A stretch of DNA of 64,000 nucleotides from Methylomagnum ishizawai (lineage in GTDB: Bacteria; Pseudomonadota; Gammaproteobacteria; Methylococcales; Methylococcaceae): positions 326,001 to 390,000 of the forward strand of contig NZ_AP019783.1 in the NCBI RefSeq assembly GCF_019670005.1, written 5' to 3'. Made by a program: the position numbers and the translations under genes. The notes below the pieces were generated by a model. That model was not told the origin of the DNA. It worked only from the letters and a program-made list of their open reading frames with translations, and did no database searches. This document shows, piece after piece, positions 32,802 to 41,365 of the stretch; within the stretch, counting starts at the first letter, position 1; each line of letters begins with the position of its first letter.

Positions 32802-34169
32802 ATGGCGGGCACCATGCCCGCCATGGACAGCGAAGCGCCCACCCCCCAAGCCCATGAGGCCATCCCCGGTTCCCCCCCGGGTGGCGTCCCGCCCGCCCGC
32901 CCGGCGGGAAGCCCCTTTCCCGTGGCCGGCGGGGGCCGGCCCATGCCCGCGCCGGAAACCGTCCTGGCCTTCGACCGGCTGCCCCTGGCCCGCCGGGAAA
33001 CCACCCCGGAGGGCTACCTCGTGGCCCCCGGCGTGCTGTCCCGGACGGGCATCCAAACCTACTACGCCTATGAGTTGGGCTTGGACGGCGGGGGCATGGA
33101 CCCCATGCGCCGGGTCCGGCTCCACCGCCCACCGGAAGAGGTGTTCGACCCCGGAAGCCTCGCCACCTTCAAGAACCTGCCCGTCACCGTGGGCCACCCG
33201 CCGAACGGGGTGGACGCGGCGAACTGGCGGAAGACCGCCGTGGGCGATTGCCGGGGCGGCCTCCGCGAGGGCGATACCCAGGTGGGCACGGTCACGGTGC
33301 GCGATGCCAAAGCCGTGGCGGCGGTGCGGGACGGCACCACCGAACTCTCGTGCGGCTACACCTTCGCCCTTGATTTGACGCCCGGCACCGACCCGGTGTC
33401 CGGCCAACCCTACGACGGCATCCAACGCCGCATCCGGGGCAACCACGTCGCCCTGGTGGACGCGGGCCGCTGCGGGTCCGCCTGCCGCATCGCCGACGCT
33501 TTACCACCCACCCCCGAACCTGGAGACAACCCCATGCCGGACCCGATCCGCAAGACCGTGGTCGATGGCATCCCCATCGAACTCAACGACACCGCCGCCG
33601 CCGCGGTGGACAAGCTGCTGAAGGAGCGCGACGCGGCCAAGACCGCCGCCGATGCCGCCCTGAAGGGCAAGGCCGACGCCGAACAAGCGCTGGCCGACGC
33701 CACCAAGGCGCACCAGGACGCGGTGGGCAAACTAGCGACGGACCACGCGGCCAAAGTTGCGGAACTCGAAAAGGACGTGCTGACCCCCGCACAGCGCGAC
33801 GCGATGGTGCGGGACTGGGCGGAAATGCTGGCCGACGCCAAGCGCCTCGCGCCGATGGTGGCGACCGATGGCAAGACCTGCGTGGACGTGCGCCGCGCCG
33901 TGGTCAAGGACGTGGGCGACCGCAACGCCACCGCGCAAGGCGTCATCGCCGCCATCCTGGCCGGGAAGGCCTTGGAGGTCGCCGACGCCGATACCGTCCG
34001 CGCCGCGTTCAACGCCGTCAAGGCGCTGCCCATCGCCCATGCCCATGACAACCGCCTCGACGGGTTCACCCAGGCTTTGGCGGGCGTGAAGGTCGGCGAC
34101 GGCCCGCCCGTGGCCGATGCCCGCATGATGTTCCACCAATCGATGGCCGACTACGCCATCGAGCATTAA
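32802..34169 (+). CDS. DUF2213 prohead protease with C-terminal scaffold
   Basis: A 455-residue protein. After a Pro/Gly-rich leader the DUF2213 protease occupies about 50-235: ETTPEGYLVAPGVLSR, NLPVTVGHPP with the catalytic His, ELSCGYTF with the catalytic Ser, and RGNHVALVDAGR. The remainder (about 245-455) contains a Lys/Ala coiled coil typical of internal scaffold. An in-frame ATG at 33534 with GGAG upstream lies exactly at the junction, so a separate 211-residue scaffold is probably made. The N-terminal start is uncertain (several ATGs 32802-32943). Confidence 0.82.
   Translation: MAGTMPAMDSEAPTPQAHEAIPGSPPGGVPPARPAGSPFPVAGGGRPMPAPETVLAFDRLPLARRETTPEGYLVAPGVLSRTGIQTYYAYELGLDGGGMDPMRRVRLHRPPEEVFDPGSLATFKNLPVTVGHPPNGVDAANWRKTAVGDCRGGLREGDTQVGTVTVRDAKAVAAVRDGTTELSCGYTFALDLTPGTDPVSGQPYDGIQRRIRGNHVALVDAGRCGSACRIADALPPTPEPGDNPMPDPIRKTVVDGIPIELNDTAAAAVDKLLKERDAAKTAADAALKGKADAEQALADATKAHQDAVGKLATDHAAKVAELEKDVLTPAQRDAMVRDWAEMLADAKRLAPMVATDGKTCVDVRRAVVKDVGDRNATAQGVIAAILAGKALEVADADTVRAAFNAVKALPIAHAHDNRLDGFTQALAGVKVGDGPPVADARMMFHQSMADYAIEH
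33521..33536 (+). promoter_or_regulatory. Internal ribosome site for a nested scaffold protein
   Basis: GGAGACAACCCCATG places an in-frame ATG at 33534, at the start of the scaffold half of the protease-scaffold gene. The product would be 211 residues. Lambda C/Nu3 has the same arrangement. Confidence 0.55.
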
Positions 34170-34181
34170 GGAGCGACCTCA

Positions 34182-35234
34182 ATGTCCCGACCCTCTCTCG
34201 ATAATCCCGGCGGCTTGCAACGCGCTATCGGCTACCCCGGCATGGTGGTGGCGGGCGAGGTCCACGCCATCCGCGATTTCGTCAACGACGGCACCGTGCC
34301 CGTCGATTTCGGCGTGGCCGTGGCCTTCGGTTCCGCCGATGGCAACTGCAAAGCGCCGTCCGCCTTGACCGACAGGCTGCTGGGCATTTCTGTCCGGCAT
34401 GTCACTATGCCCGCGACCTACGGCGGCGGGAACACCGTGCGCTATGCCCAATACAAGGCGGTGCCGGTCTTGCAGGAAGGCCCGATCCACGCCATCGCCG
34501 CCCAGGCCGTGAACCGTGGCGACCGGGTGGCCGCGCTCCTGAATGGCGCGGCCACCACCGCCACGAAGCCCGGCGGCAACACGGGCAACGGCACGCTCAC
34601 CCTCGACGCCACCACGCCCACACTGTCCGGCTATCAGGTCGGCACCTACACCGTGCGCTGCACGGCGACCGCCACCAATGGCGGCACCTTCACCGTGACC
34701 GGCCCGGATGGCGCGTCCAAGGGCACCGTGGCCGTGGGGTCCACCTTCAACAACGAGATCAAGTTCGTCGTGGCGGACGGCTCGACCGACTTCGCCCTGG
34801 GCGACGGCTTCGATGTGGTGGTGGCGGGCGGGTTGCTGGGTTCGGTGGAACCGGCGGCGATGCCGTCCAGTTCGGCGGCGAAATCCGGCGGCAACACCGG
34901 CACCGGCACTTTGACCCTGGACGGCACCACCCCGCTGCTGGCCGGCGCGAGGCCCGGCGTCTACACCGTGCGCTTCACCGCCGCCGCCGCCAACAACGGC
35001 ACCTTCCGCGTTTTCGACCCGGACGGCGCGGTGTTGGGCGACGTGGCGATGTCCGGCGGGGCCGGATCGTTCGCCAACCAGGTCAAGTTCGCCCTGGCCG
35101 ATGGCGGCACCGATTTCAGCGTGGGCGATGGCTTCGACATCGCCGTGGGCGGCGACCGCATCGCGTTCCCCAACGCCTATTGGGAAACCACCACGGCCAA
35201 GGGCGCGCTCGGCATCGTCAAGGTCGTCCGCTAA
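34182..35234 (+). CDS. Capsid decoration-like protein with duplicated beta domain
   Basis: A 350-residue protein. Residues about 1-120 resemble DUF2190-type decoration proteins (VVAGEVHAIRDFVNDG, GDRVAAL). Two tandem repeats of about 95 residues follow (about 128-225 and 228-325). Each reads GGNTGxGTLTLD, YTVR, NxGTFxV, PDG, KFxxADGxTDF, GDGFD. It ends with AKGALGIVKVVR, returning to the decoration fold. The duplicated domain probably projects from the capsid surface. It lies directly before the major capsid gene. Confidence 0.72.
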   Translation: MSRPSLDNPGGLQRAIGYPGMVVAGEVHAIRDFVNDGTVPVDFGVAVAFGSADGNCKAPSALTDRLLGISVRHVTMPATYGGGNTVRYAQYKAVPVLQEGPIHAIAAQAVNRGDRVAALLNGAATTATKPGGNTGNGTLTLDATTPTLSGYQVGTYTVRCTATATNGGTFTVTGPDGASKGTVAVGSTFNNEIKFVVADGSTDFALGDGFDVVVAGGLLGSVEPAAMPSSSAAKSGGNTGTGTLTLDGTTPLLAGARPGVYTVRFTAAAANNGTFRVFDPDGAVLGDVAMSGGAGSFANQVKFALADGGTDFSVGDGFDIAVGGDRIAFPNAYWETTTAKGALGIVKVVR

Positions 35235-35252
35235 CCGCAGCAGGTACAGGCA

Positions 35253-36290
35253 ATGCCAACCCCCCCCCAGCAAAGACAAGCGGCCATCGCCGCCTACACC
35301 GAACAGCGCCGGATGGCCCTCGATGCCGCGCCCGGCGTCCTGCCCCAGGTGTTCAGCCAGCACACCCCGTCCCCCCTGATGCGGGTGGGCGATAGCGCGG
35401 AAGCCCTCAGCTTCGTGGTGGCGCAGTTGGCCCACACCGAGGCCACGGTCTTCGCCAAGCAGTACACCCCGATGCAGTACGAGGAATTGCTGCCCCTGAG
35501 CTACGAGGCGGGCGAGTACGCGACGGAAATCCGCTACGAGATCATGGACGCCGTGGGCGCCACCCGTTCCGGTTCCGGCAAGGGCGCGGTCAACCTGGTC
35601 GATGTGGCCTACGCCGACAAGACCTTCCCGGTGGTGGCCGACAACATCGGCTACGACTACACCCAGGAGGAACTGCGCCAGACCGCCTACCTGCGCCGCC
35701 CGATCAGTTCGGCCCGGATGGACGCGGCCATGGACATCTACCGCCGCAAGCTGAACGCCGTGGGCCTGTTCGGCGACACCCAGCGCAACCTGACCGGCCT
35801 GTTCAACAACCCCTACGTGCCGCAGGCGTCCGCGCCGACCGGCAACTGGGCCGCCGCCACGCCGGACCAAATCCTGGCGGACATCAACACCGCCCTGCTG
35901 GCCGTCTGGAACAACAGCGCGAACAACGACCATGCCGACACCCTGGCCCTCGCGCCCTCGGCCTACAGCCAGTTGCTCCGCCCCCGCGCCACGAACTCCG
36001 ACATGACCCTCCTCCGGTTCGTGCAGGAGAACAACCTCACCACCCAGCGCACCGGCAGGCCCCTCAAGATCGCCCCGGCCTATGGCCTGGACACCGCCGG
36101 GGTGGGCGGCACCAAGCGCTTGATGGCCTACGTCCGGTCGCCGTTGCGGCTCGTGATGCACGTCCCGCTGCCCCTGCGCTTCCTGGCCCCGCAGTTCGTG
36201 GGGCTTAGCGTGCAGGTGCCGGGCGAGTTCAAGTACTCGGGCGTGGAAAACCGCTATATCAAATCCTCCTATTACATGGACGGGCTGTAA
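35253..36290 (+). CDS. Major capsid protein, DUF2184 family
   Basis: A 345-residue protein matching the DUF2184 capsid family: SFVVAQLAHTEATVFAKQY, YDYTQEELRQTAYLRRPIS, DIYRRKLNAVGLFGDTQRNLTG split by short turns, and C-terminal MHVPLPLRFLAPQFVGL. The fold is HK97-like. It should be the most abundant virion protein. It follows the decoration gene by 18 nt. Confidence 0.88.
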   Translation: MPTPPQQRQAAIAAYTEQRRMALDAAPGVLPQVFSQHTPSPLMRVGDSAEALSFVVAQLAHTEATVFAKQYTPMQYEELLPLSYEAGEYATEIRYEIMDAVGATRSGSGKGAVNLVDVAYADKTFPVVADNIGYDYTQEELRQTAYLRRPISSARMDAAMDIYRRKLNAVGLFGDTQRNLTGLFNNPYVPQASAPTGNWAAATPDQILADINTALLAVWNNSANNDHADTLALAPSAYSQLLRPRATNSDMTLLRFVQENNLTTQRTGRPLKIAPAYGLDTAGVGGTKRLMAYVRSPLRLVMHVPLPLRFLAPQFVGLSVQVPGEFKYSGVENRYIKSSYYMDGL

Positions 36291-36292
36291 CC

Positions 36293-36565
36293 ATGGCGAA
36301 GGTACTCCTGCAAAACCCCACCGAACGCGATATCCATTTGAACCTGACGACGGATAACGGCGCGGTCGCAACCGTCACCATCCCGGCCTCCCGCATGGAA
36401 GGCACCGCCGAGACCGCCCGGCGCGTGCCGGGACAGGCCGAGGCGGACGATTCGTTCCTCGAACAGGCCATGAAGGGCAATCCGGCGAACAAGGCGTTCT
36501 TCGACGAAGGGCTGTTGCGGATCGTGAAGCCCGAAGGCCCGGCCCCCACGAAGAAGGCGGCTTGA
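36293..36565 (+). CDS. Small head protein, 90 aa
   Basis: Begins 2 nt after the capsid stop. Contains a beta-hairpin-like N-terminus (DIHLNLTTDNGAVATVTIP) and an acidic middle. No named family; position implies a head or neck component. Confidence 0.6.
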   Translation: MAKVLLQNPTERDIHLNLTTDNGAVATVTIPASRMEGTAETARRVPGQAEADDSFLEQAMKGNPANKAFFDEGLLRIVKPEGPAPTKKAA

Positions 36566-36567
36566 CC

Positions 36568-36951
36568 ATGACCCCGGCGGAATTCCTGGCCCGCTTCCCG
36601 GAGTTCGACGGCCTGGACGGCATCGCCGGACCGGGCATCCAGGCCGCCATTGATGACGCCGATCCGCATTTCGATGTGGAACGCTGGGGCGACCTATATA
36701 CCCAGGGCCTGGGGAATTTCGTGGCCCATACCCTGCTGATGCGGAAGAAGCGCCACGACGCGATGCGGAATACCAACGATACCGACCCGCCGCCGGATGC
36801 GATTGGCTACAAGGCCGGGGATACCGAGGTGAAGTTCTCGGAGAAGCTGATCCTGTATAGGGTGGAGAAAAGCCCCTACGTCTCCACCGAATACGGCCAG
36901 CAATACCTGTACCTGCGGGATATTGTCGGCGCGGGGGCTTTGGCGGTATGA
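36568..36951 (+). CDS. DUF4054 head-tail connector
   Basis: A 127-residue protein with the DUF4054 pattern: TPAEFLARFPEF, IQAAIDDADPHFD, LYTQGLGNFVAHTLLM, and KFSEKLILYR. Members sit between capsid and tail genes and act as head-tail adaptors. A TTG 6 nt upstream is also in frame; ATG 36568 is preferred. Confidence 0.78.
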   Translation: MTPAEFLARFPEFDGLDGIAGPGIQAAIDDADPHFDVERWGDLYTQGLGNFVAHTLLMRKKRHDAMRNTNDTDPPPDAIGYKAGDTEVKFSEKLILYRVEKSPYVSTEYGQQYLYLRDIVGAGALAV

Positions 36952-37295
36952 GCTTCGTCTATCCCCGGACCCTGGCCATCCTGCGCCCGGTCCAACCGGC
37001 CCCGGCGGGTTTGGCCCCCTACGGGGGGCAGGCGGCGGACGGGGAATCCCTGGTAGCCGAGGGGGTTCCCGCCAGTATCCAACAGATACGGGCCGGAAGT
37101 GGAAACCCGGCGAAGCTGCCGGGCGATGCCAAGGTGCCGGATTTCAAAATCCTGATTCCGAAGCGGGCCGTGGCGAAGGGCGTCATCAAGGCGCGGGATA
37201 TCGTGGTGGACGAACTCGGGACGAGGTATCAGGTGATGGGGCCGTACTGGAATAGCCTGGGCTATAACCTGACCGCTTCCTTGTTGCAGGCGTGA
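36948..37295 (+). CDS. Head-closure-like protein
   Basis: A 115-residue protein whose ATG overlaps the DUF4054 stop. VPASIQQIR and IVVDELGTRYQVMGPYW, with a small beta-barrel pattern, match phage head-closure proteins by position and shape. Family identity is not certain. Confidence 0.6.
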   Translation: MSFVYPRTLAILRPVQPAPAGLAPYGGQAADGESLVAEGVPASIQQIRAGSGNPAKLPGDAKVPDFKILIPKRAVAKGVIKARDIVVDELGTRYQVMGPYWNSLGYNLTASLLQA

Positions 37296-37296
37296 T

Positions 37297-37725
37297 ATGG
37301 CGAAACAAGTATTCTTCCTCGAAGATAGCCATTATGGGCTATCGGATTACCGGAAAGGCGACGCGGTTTGGCTGTCGGACTCCGATGCGGAGGGCTTGAT
37401 CGGCGCGGGCCGCGCGGCGTTGTGTCCCGGCACCGCCAACATCGCGACGGCGGGCACGGTGGCCTCCACGCCCGTCGTGGTCGATGTGTCCGGCTCGCCC
37501 GGCCCGGTCACCGTCACGGTGGTTCCCGGCGCGGGCAACACCAGCAAGGCGGAATATTCGACCACGCCGGACGCGGCGTCCGCCCCCAATACCGCCAATT
37601 GGCAAACATGGCCCCCCGGCACCGTCTCCGCCATCGCCACCGATGTTTTCCTGGGGCGGCTGGCGGCGCTGCGCTTCACCCGTGTCGGCGGGTCCGGCAC
37701 CGACGCCTACGAGGTGCTGGCATGA
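37297..37725 (+). CDS. Hypothetical neck/tail protein, 142 aa
   Basis: Starts 1 nt after the previous gene. The N-terminus (QVFFLEDSHYGLSDYRKGDAV) is followed by a Thr/Val-rich beta region. No family recognised. It is coupled to the next gene by an ATGA overlap. Confidence 0.6.
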   Translation: MAKQVFFLEDSHYGLSDYRKGDAVWLSDSDAEGLIGAGRAALCPGTANIATAGTVASTPVVVDVSGSPGPVTVTVVPGAGNTSKAEYSTTPDAASAPNTANWQTWPPGTVSAIATDVFLGRLAALRFTRVGGSGTDAYEVLA

Positions 37726-38363
37726 ATGGCTGGGCTTCCAGGATGGCGGCGCTACCGGCCTTCGCCTGGGCCGCCCGGCCATCGGCCCAGTCCTACGCGG
37801 GCCGGCTCATCCGCGTCACCGATTACGGCGTGGGCCATGGCTCACTGTGGTTCTCCGATGGCTCCGCTTGGCGATTGGTCGGCCCCACTGAGGTCTACAA
37901 CACCACGACCGATGTCGTCGGCGCCTACGCCGGGGCCACGCTGGTGGCCCAGGCCATGTTCCCGGCGGGCCTGTTGCGGGTGGGCGATGCGCTGGGGCTG
38001 GTCATCCGCACGTTGAAATCGGGGACCGCCGATGCGTTCGCCCGGAATATCCGGTTCGGCGGCACCGGGGATATAGGCATCGATAGCAGCGTCTTCTCGC
38101 TGGGGTATGGGTCCACCAATACCCATACCGCCGAGAACCCGCGCCTCAAGATCGCTTCGGCCACGGCTATCCGGGTCACGACCATCGGCTCGACGACCTC
38201 GTTCAGCGGCGGCACGTCCGCCGTGGGCGCGACCGATACCACGATCCCGGACATCGCCGCGAACAACAACTATCTCAGCATCACCTTCAACAAGAATTCC
38301 GGGTCGGCGGGGGAAACCCTGACCATCAAGGAATTGACGATCACCCACCACCCCGGACCCTAG
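37722..38363 (+). CDS. Hypothetical beta-rich structural protein, 213 aa
   Basis: Starts at ATG 37722 overlapping the previous stop. Residues about 28-60 (GRLIRVTDYGVGHGSLWFSDG) resemble short fibre or neck whisker segments; the rest is Thr/Ser/Gly-rich beta structure. Probably a surface or neck appendage; the family is unknown. A longer in-frame opening upstream is shadow. Confidence 0.55.
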   Translation: MNGWASRMAALPAFAWAARPSAQSYAGRLIRVTDYGVGHGSLWFSDGSAWRLVGPTEVYNTTTDVVGAYAGATLVAQAMFPAGLLRVGDALGLVIRTLKSGTADAFARNIRFGGTGDIGIDSSVFSLGYGSTNTHTAENPRLKIASATAIRVTTIGSTTSFSGGTSAVGATDTTIPDIAANNNYLSITFNKNSGSAGETLTIKELTITHHPGP

Positions 38364-38620
38364 CCGCCATGCAGAACGTCAAGACCCTCCAAGAGCGCGA
38401 CGCCCTCAAGCCGGTCCTGGCCGTCCAGGTGGAGGCGGATGGTTCATGGGATTGCTACCTGCCGGGAGACGGGTTGCCATCCATGCCGCCCCCCGCGCCG
38501 GTCGCGGCCTGTTCCCCTTGGCAGTTGCGCCGTTACCTCAATCAGACCGGCTTGAGGAGCGCGGTGGACGCCTATGTGGCGGCGGCGGGCCAAGACACCC
38601 AGGATCGGAAGATTTCAATG

Positions 38621-38633
38621 TAGTTGTCGCCTC
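38621..38633. repeat. IS left terminal inverted repeat
   Basis: TAGTTGTCGCCTC, the reverse complement of 40264-40276 with no mismatch. Confidence 0.8.
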
Positions 38634-38645
38634 GCCGTTGTGGGT

Positions 38646-39728
38646 TCAGGCCGCTTTTGGAGGCGTGGCGTGAACCTCGGATTGGGTCTTGGCTGGCGCG
38701 GCTGATCGTTCCGGGTTCAGGTGTACGGCCGGGATCGGCCGCCAATTGCGGAGGCCACCGGTCCATCGTTGCGGATGCCGTGCGCGGGCGGCCTCATAGA
38801 CGGCTCGGCGCCGCTTCAGGAGGTCGGCGTCCTGGCCGGCATGCCGCTCGGCGGGGGTGACGAAGCGGATCGCGCCGTGGCGGTGCTCGTGGTTGTACCA
38901 CCGGACCAGGCCTTCGGCCCAACGGCGCGCCGCCGCCAGGTCGTCGAACGGCCGGACCGGATGGTCGGGCCGGTATTTCAGGGTCTTGAACACCGCCTCG
39001 GCATAGGGGTTGTCGTTGCTGACGGCGGGCCGGCTGAAGGACGCCGCGACGCCGAGGGATTGCAAGGTCGCGAGCATGGTCGAGCCTTTCATGGGCCCGC
39101 CGTTGTCCGAATGTAGGACGACCTGGCCCGGGGCCACGCCCTCGCGCCGACATACGTCGCGCAGGAGTTCGCCGGCCAGGGCGCTGCTTTCCTCGCCGTA
39201 GACCTGCCAGCCCACGACCTTGCGGCTGAACAGGTCGAGGAACAGATAGAGGTAGAAGAACTGGCCCCGGATCGCGGCGGGCAAATAGGTGATGTCCCAG
39301 CAGTAGACTTGATTGGGAGCCGTGGCGCACAGGGCCCTGGGCTTGCCGCGCGGCTGTCCCGGCCGTTCGGCCCGGCGGTGCGCCAACTGGTTTTCGGCCT
39401 TGAGGATGCGGTGGAAGGTCGATTCCGAGGCCAGGTATTCCCCCCGGTCCGCCAGCCGGGGCACGATCTGGCACGGCGGCAAATGGCCGAACTCGGGGGA
39501 GTTGGCCACCGCCAGCACCTTGGCCCGCTCGGCCTCGCTCAGCTTGTGGGGTGGAACGTACACCCGCGCGGGCCGCCGGTCGGCCTGGACGCCGTCCCCG
39601 GATCGCCAGCGCTGGACGGTGCGGGCGGACAACCCCAGCACCCCGCAGGCCCGCTCCAGGCGCGCGCCGGCGGCGGTGGCCTCGTCGATCAGGGCGGTCA
39701 CGGTTTCGCGCTCTTGCGGCGGGGTCAT
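38646..39728 (-). CDS. IS3-family transposase OrfB (DDE)
   Basis: A 360-residue integrase-core transposase. The DDE triad is visible: WDITYL (first Asp), HSDNGG (second Asp), and NPYAEAVFKTLKY (Glu). It ends with the conserved VRWYNHEHRHGAIRFVTPAE. The ATG overlaps the orfA stop (ATGA), so here OrfB is reached by coupling rather than by the frameshift usual in this family. The gene appears intact. Confidence 0.92.
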   Translation of the reverse strand: MTPPQERETVTALIDEATAAGARLERACGVLGLSARTVQRWRSGDGVQADRRPARVYVPPHKLSEAERAKVLAVANSPEFGHLPPCQIVPRLADRGEYLASESTFHRILKAENQLAHRRAERPGQPRGKPRALCATAPNQVYCWDITYLPAAIRGQFFYLYLFLDLFSRKVVGWQVYGEESSALAGELLRDVCRREGVAPGQVVLHSDNGGPMKGSTMLATLQSLGVAASFSRPAVSNDNPYAEAVFKTLKYRPDHPVRPFDDLAAARRWAEGLVRWYNHEHRHGAIRFVTPAERHAGQDADLLKRRRAVYEAARARHPQRWTGGLRNWRPIPAVHLNPERSAAPAKTQSEVHATPPKAA

Positions 39729-40222
39729 TCTTCCCCTCCCCCCAAGAGCGCCCGGTACTTTTTTTGAAGGACCAGCAACGCCGCCGCCTCCGCCAGCGCC
39801 TTGTCCTTACGCGCCAATTCCCGTTCGAGGCTCTGGTTGCGCTCCTTGAGGACCCGCAGTTCCCGGGCGTTCGTCGATGCCTCTCCCGTGCCCCCTGGAT
39901 CCCGGCAAAAGTCCCGCTTCCAACCGTCCAGCTGGTGGGCGAACAGGCCGCGCTCCCGGCACCAGGCGTTCAGGGCTTCCCCTTCCAAGCCATGGCTCTC
40001 CTGCAACGCCGCCAACCGTTCCTCCGGGCGCCAGTCCCCGGGACGCCTCTCCCGCTTCACCGCGCCGCGTACCGCCTCGGGTAATTTCTTTTTCATCCAG
40101 CCCTTCAAGGTCAAGTGGTTCATGTTCAGTTCCTCGGCCACCTCTTTTATCGACCGGCGGCCACGCGCAAACACCTTCCGAAGCGCTTGCTCTTTGAACT
40201 CTGCGGAATACGTCGTAATCAT
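39725..40222 (-). CDS. IS3-family transposase OrfA (HTH)
   Basis: A 165-residue DNA-binding subunit. The N-terminus has a helix-turn-helix (YSAEFKEQALRKVFARG, EVAEELNMNHLTLKGW). A C-terminal leucine-zipper-like helix (LRVLKERNQSLERELARKDKAL) mediates multimerisation. AGAGGA lies 9 nt before ATG 40222. It is longer than the usual OrfA of about 100 residues because of a middle insert (about 60-110). Confidence 0.88.
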   Translation of the reverse strand: MITTYSAEFKEQALRKVFARGRRSIKEVAEELNMNHLTLKGWMKKKLPEAVRGAVKRERRPGDWRPEERLAALQESHGLEGEALNAWCRERGLFAHQLDGWKRDFCRDPGGTGEASTNARELRVLKERNQSLERELARKDKALAEAAALLVLQKKYRALLGGGEE

Positions 40223-40263
40223 GGGCAATTGTCCTCTTCTTTCCTCTTTCATTCGGAAAATTA

Positions 40264-40276
40264 GAGGCGACAACTA
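40264..40276. repeat. IS right terminal inverted repeat
   Basis: GAGGCGACAACTA, pairing perfectly with 38621-38633. Confidence 0.8.
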
Positions 40277-40425
40277 TTCTGACGCCGGGGGGGATGGATG
40301 GGCGACCGCCTCGGTGTTCCTCAGCACCGATCCCTTTGTCGTGGCGGCGTGCGCCGCGCTCGACCTCGACCCGTATGCCGCCATCCAGGGCGCTTCCGAG
40401 GTTGTTGGATAAAAGGTGGGGAAGT

Positions 40426-41356
40426 ATGGCCGGCCTTTGACGTATTGAACGCGATGGCCGCCCTGGCGGTTGCCGCCACCTATCCGGCGGGCACCGGCCA
40501 GCCCTCGGTGACGGGGCAAGCGGTGTCGGTCTACCCCGGCTGGCCGCTGCCGGACCGGCTCGATGCCGACCTCGCGGCGGGCGCGGCCCATGTTTCGGTC
40601 TACCCGCCGGGCGGGAGCCGCAATACCACGCGCTACCGGCCCGAGGCCGTCGAACTCGGGTTGAACCCGCACACGCTGACCTTGCAACCGGCGGCGATGG
40701 GTGGGCTACCCATCGGCCAAGGCGTGGTCGGCACCAGTTTGATCGTGGCCGGTACCGCGCCCAACAAGCTCCGGGTCGGGGGCACCGTGACCGTGCCGCA
40801 GACCGTGACCGCGATTGTCGAAAAGCGGGCCTATGCCTACGCCGTCCGGGCCGAAGACAGCCTGGAATCGGTCGCCGAAGGATTGGCCCAGGCCATCGCT
40901 GCGGGCGTTCCGGGCGGTCCCGGTATACCGGGCACCGTGGCGGTGGGCCGGGAAGTGGTTTTGCCGCCGGGCCACGGATACGACGCCTACCGGGTCGGCA
41001 CCGGCTCGCCCACCGTGACCGCGCTGCGGCAGCAGGAGGAGAGGGTGTCGCTCATCGTGTGGGCCTCGACCCCGGCGCAGCGCGGCCGGATCGCCGACGC
41101 CCTGGACGCGGCCTTCGCCGATACGCCGTTCCTGGCCCTGGCCGACCAAACGGCGGCGCGGTGCCGGTTCGCCGGGCGGCACCTGGACGACGGCCAGCAA
41201 CTCCGCCGCCTCTACCGGGAGGATTTGATGTTCACCGTGGACTATTCGACCACCCGCGCCGACTTCGCCCACGAGATCGCCAGCGTGGGCATCGGCTCCA
41301 AAGCGCCGCCAAACATCGGGGCGGACGCGGATTTTTCCATCAGGATCGACGTGTAG
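40426..41356 (+). pseudogene. Tail protein gene with start-proximal frameshift
   Basis: An ATG at 40426 with a strong ribosome site (GGTGGGGA) opens a frame that stops after four codons. Shifting by one base after GGC gives F-D-V-L-N-A-M-A-A-L and 300 residues of conserved tail protein (GQPSVTGQAV, VYPGWP, LDADLAAGAAHVSVYP, RNTTRY, and a C-terminal CRFAGRHLDDGQQL). This is the expected N-terminus of the family as I recall it. One extra C in CGGCC would explain it. Translation could restart at ATG 40454 (300 residues) without the first nine or so. Relatives lie just before the sheath gene in contractile-tailed phages. Sequencing error is possible. Confidence 0.65.
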
Positions 41357-41365
41357 AGGTTCGAT

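Larger units (their letters stand above)
38617..40276 (-). mobile_element. IS3-family insertion sequence
   Basis: About 1.66 kb with orfA and orfB on the minus strand. A 13-bp terminal inverted repeat is seen: TAGTTGTCGCCTC at 38621-38633 and GAGGCGACAACTA at 40264-40276. A 3-bp TTC at 38614-38616 and 40277-40279 fits a target duplication, and its removal restores the target reading frame. Exact ends are uncertain by a few bases on the left. Confidence 0.85.
38369..40412 (+). pseudogene. Tail accessory gene interrupted by an IS3-family element
   Basis: The 5' part (38369-38616) and the 3' part (40280-40412) belong to one gene. Removing 38617-40279 joins codons ATT-TC/T-GAC in frame. This restores a protein of about 125 residues with SPWQLRRYLNQTGL and WATASVFLSTDPFVVAACAAL, like the C-terminal region of phage tail-fibre accessory proteins. 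The element leaves a truncated 84-residue frame ending shortly inside the IS at 38621-38623. Loss of this gene may abolish virion maturation or host range. The family call is moderate; the interruption itself is clear. Confidence 0.75.

Noticed and set aside
34179..36371. A 730-codon minus-strand open frame across decoration and capsid genes
   Set aside because: Low-complexity His/Gly/Val-rich shadow of two well-supported plus-strand structural genes.
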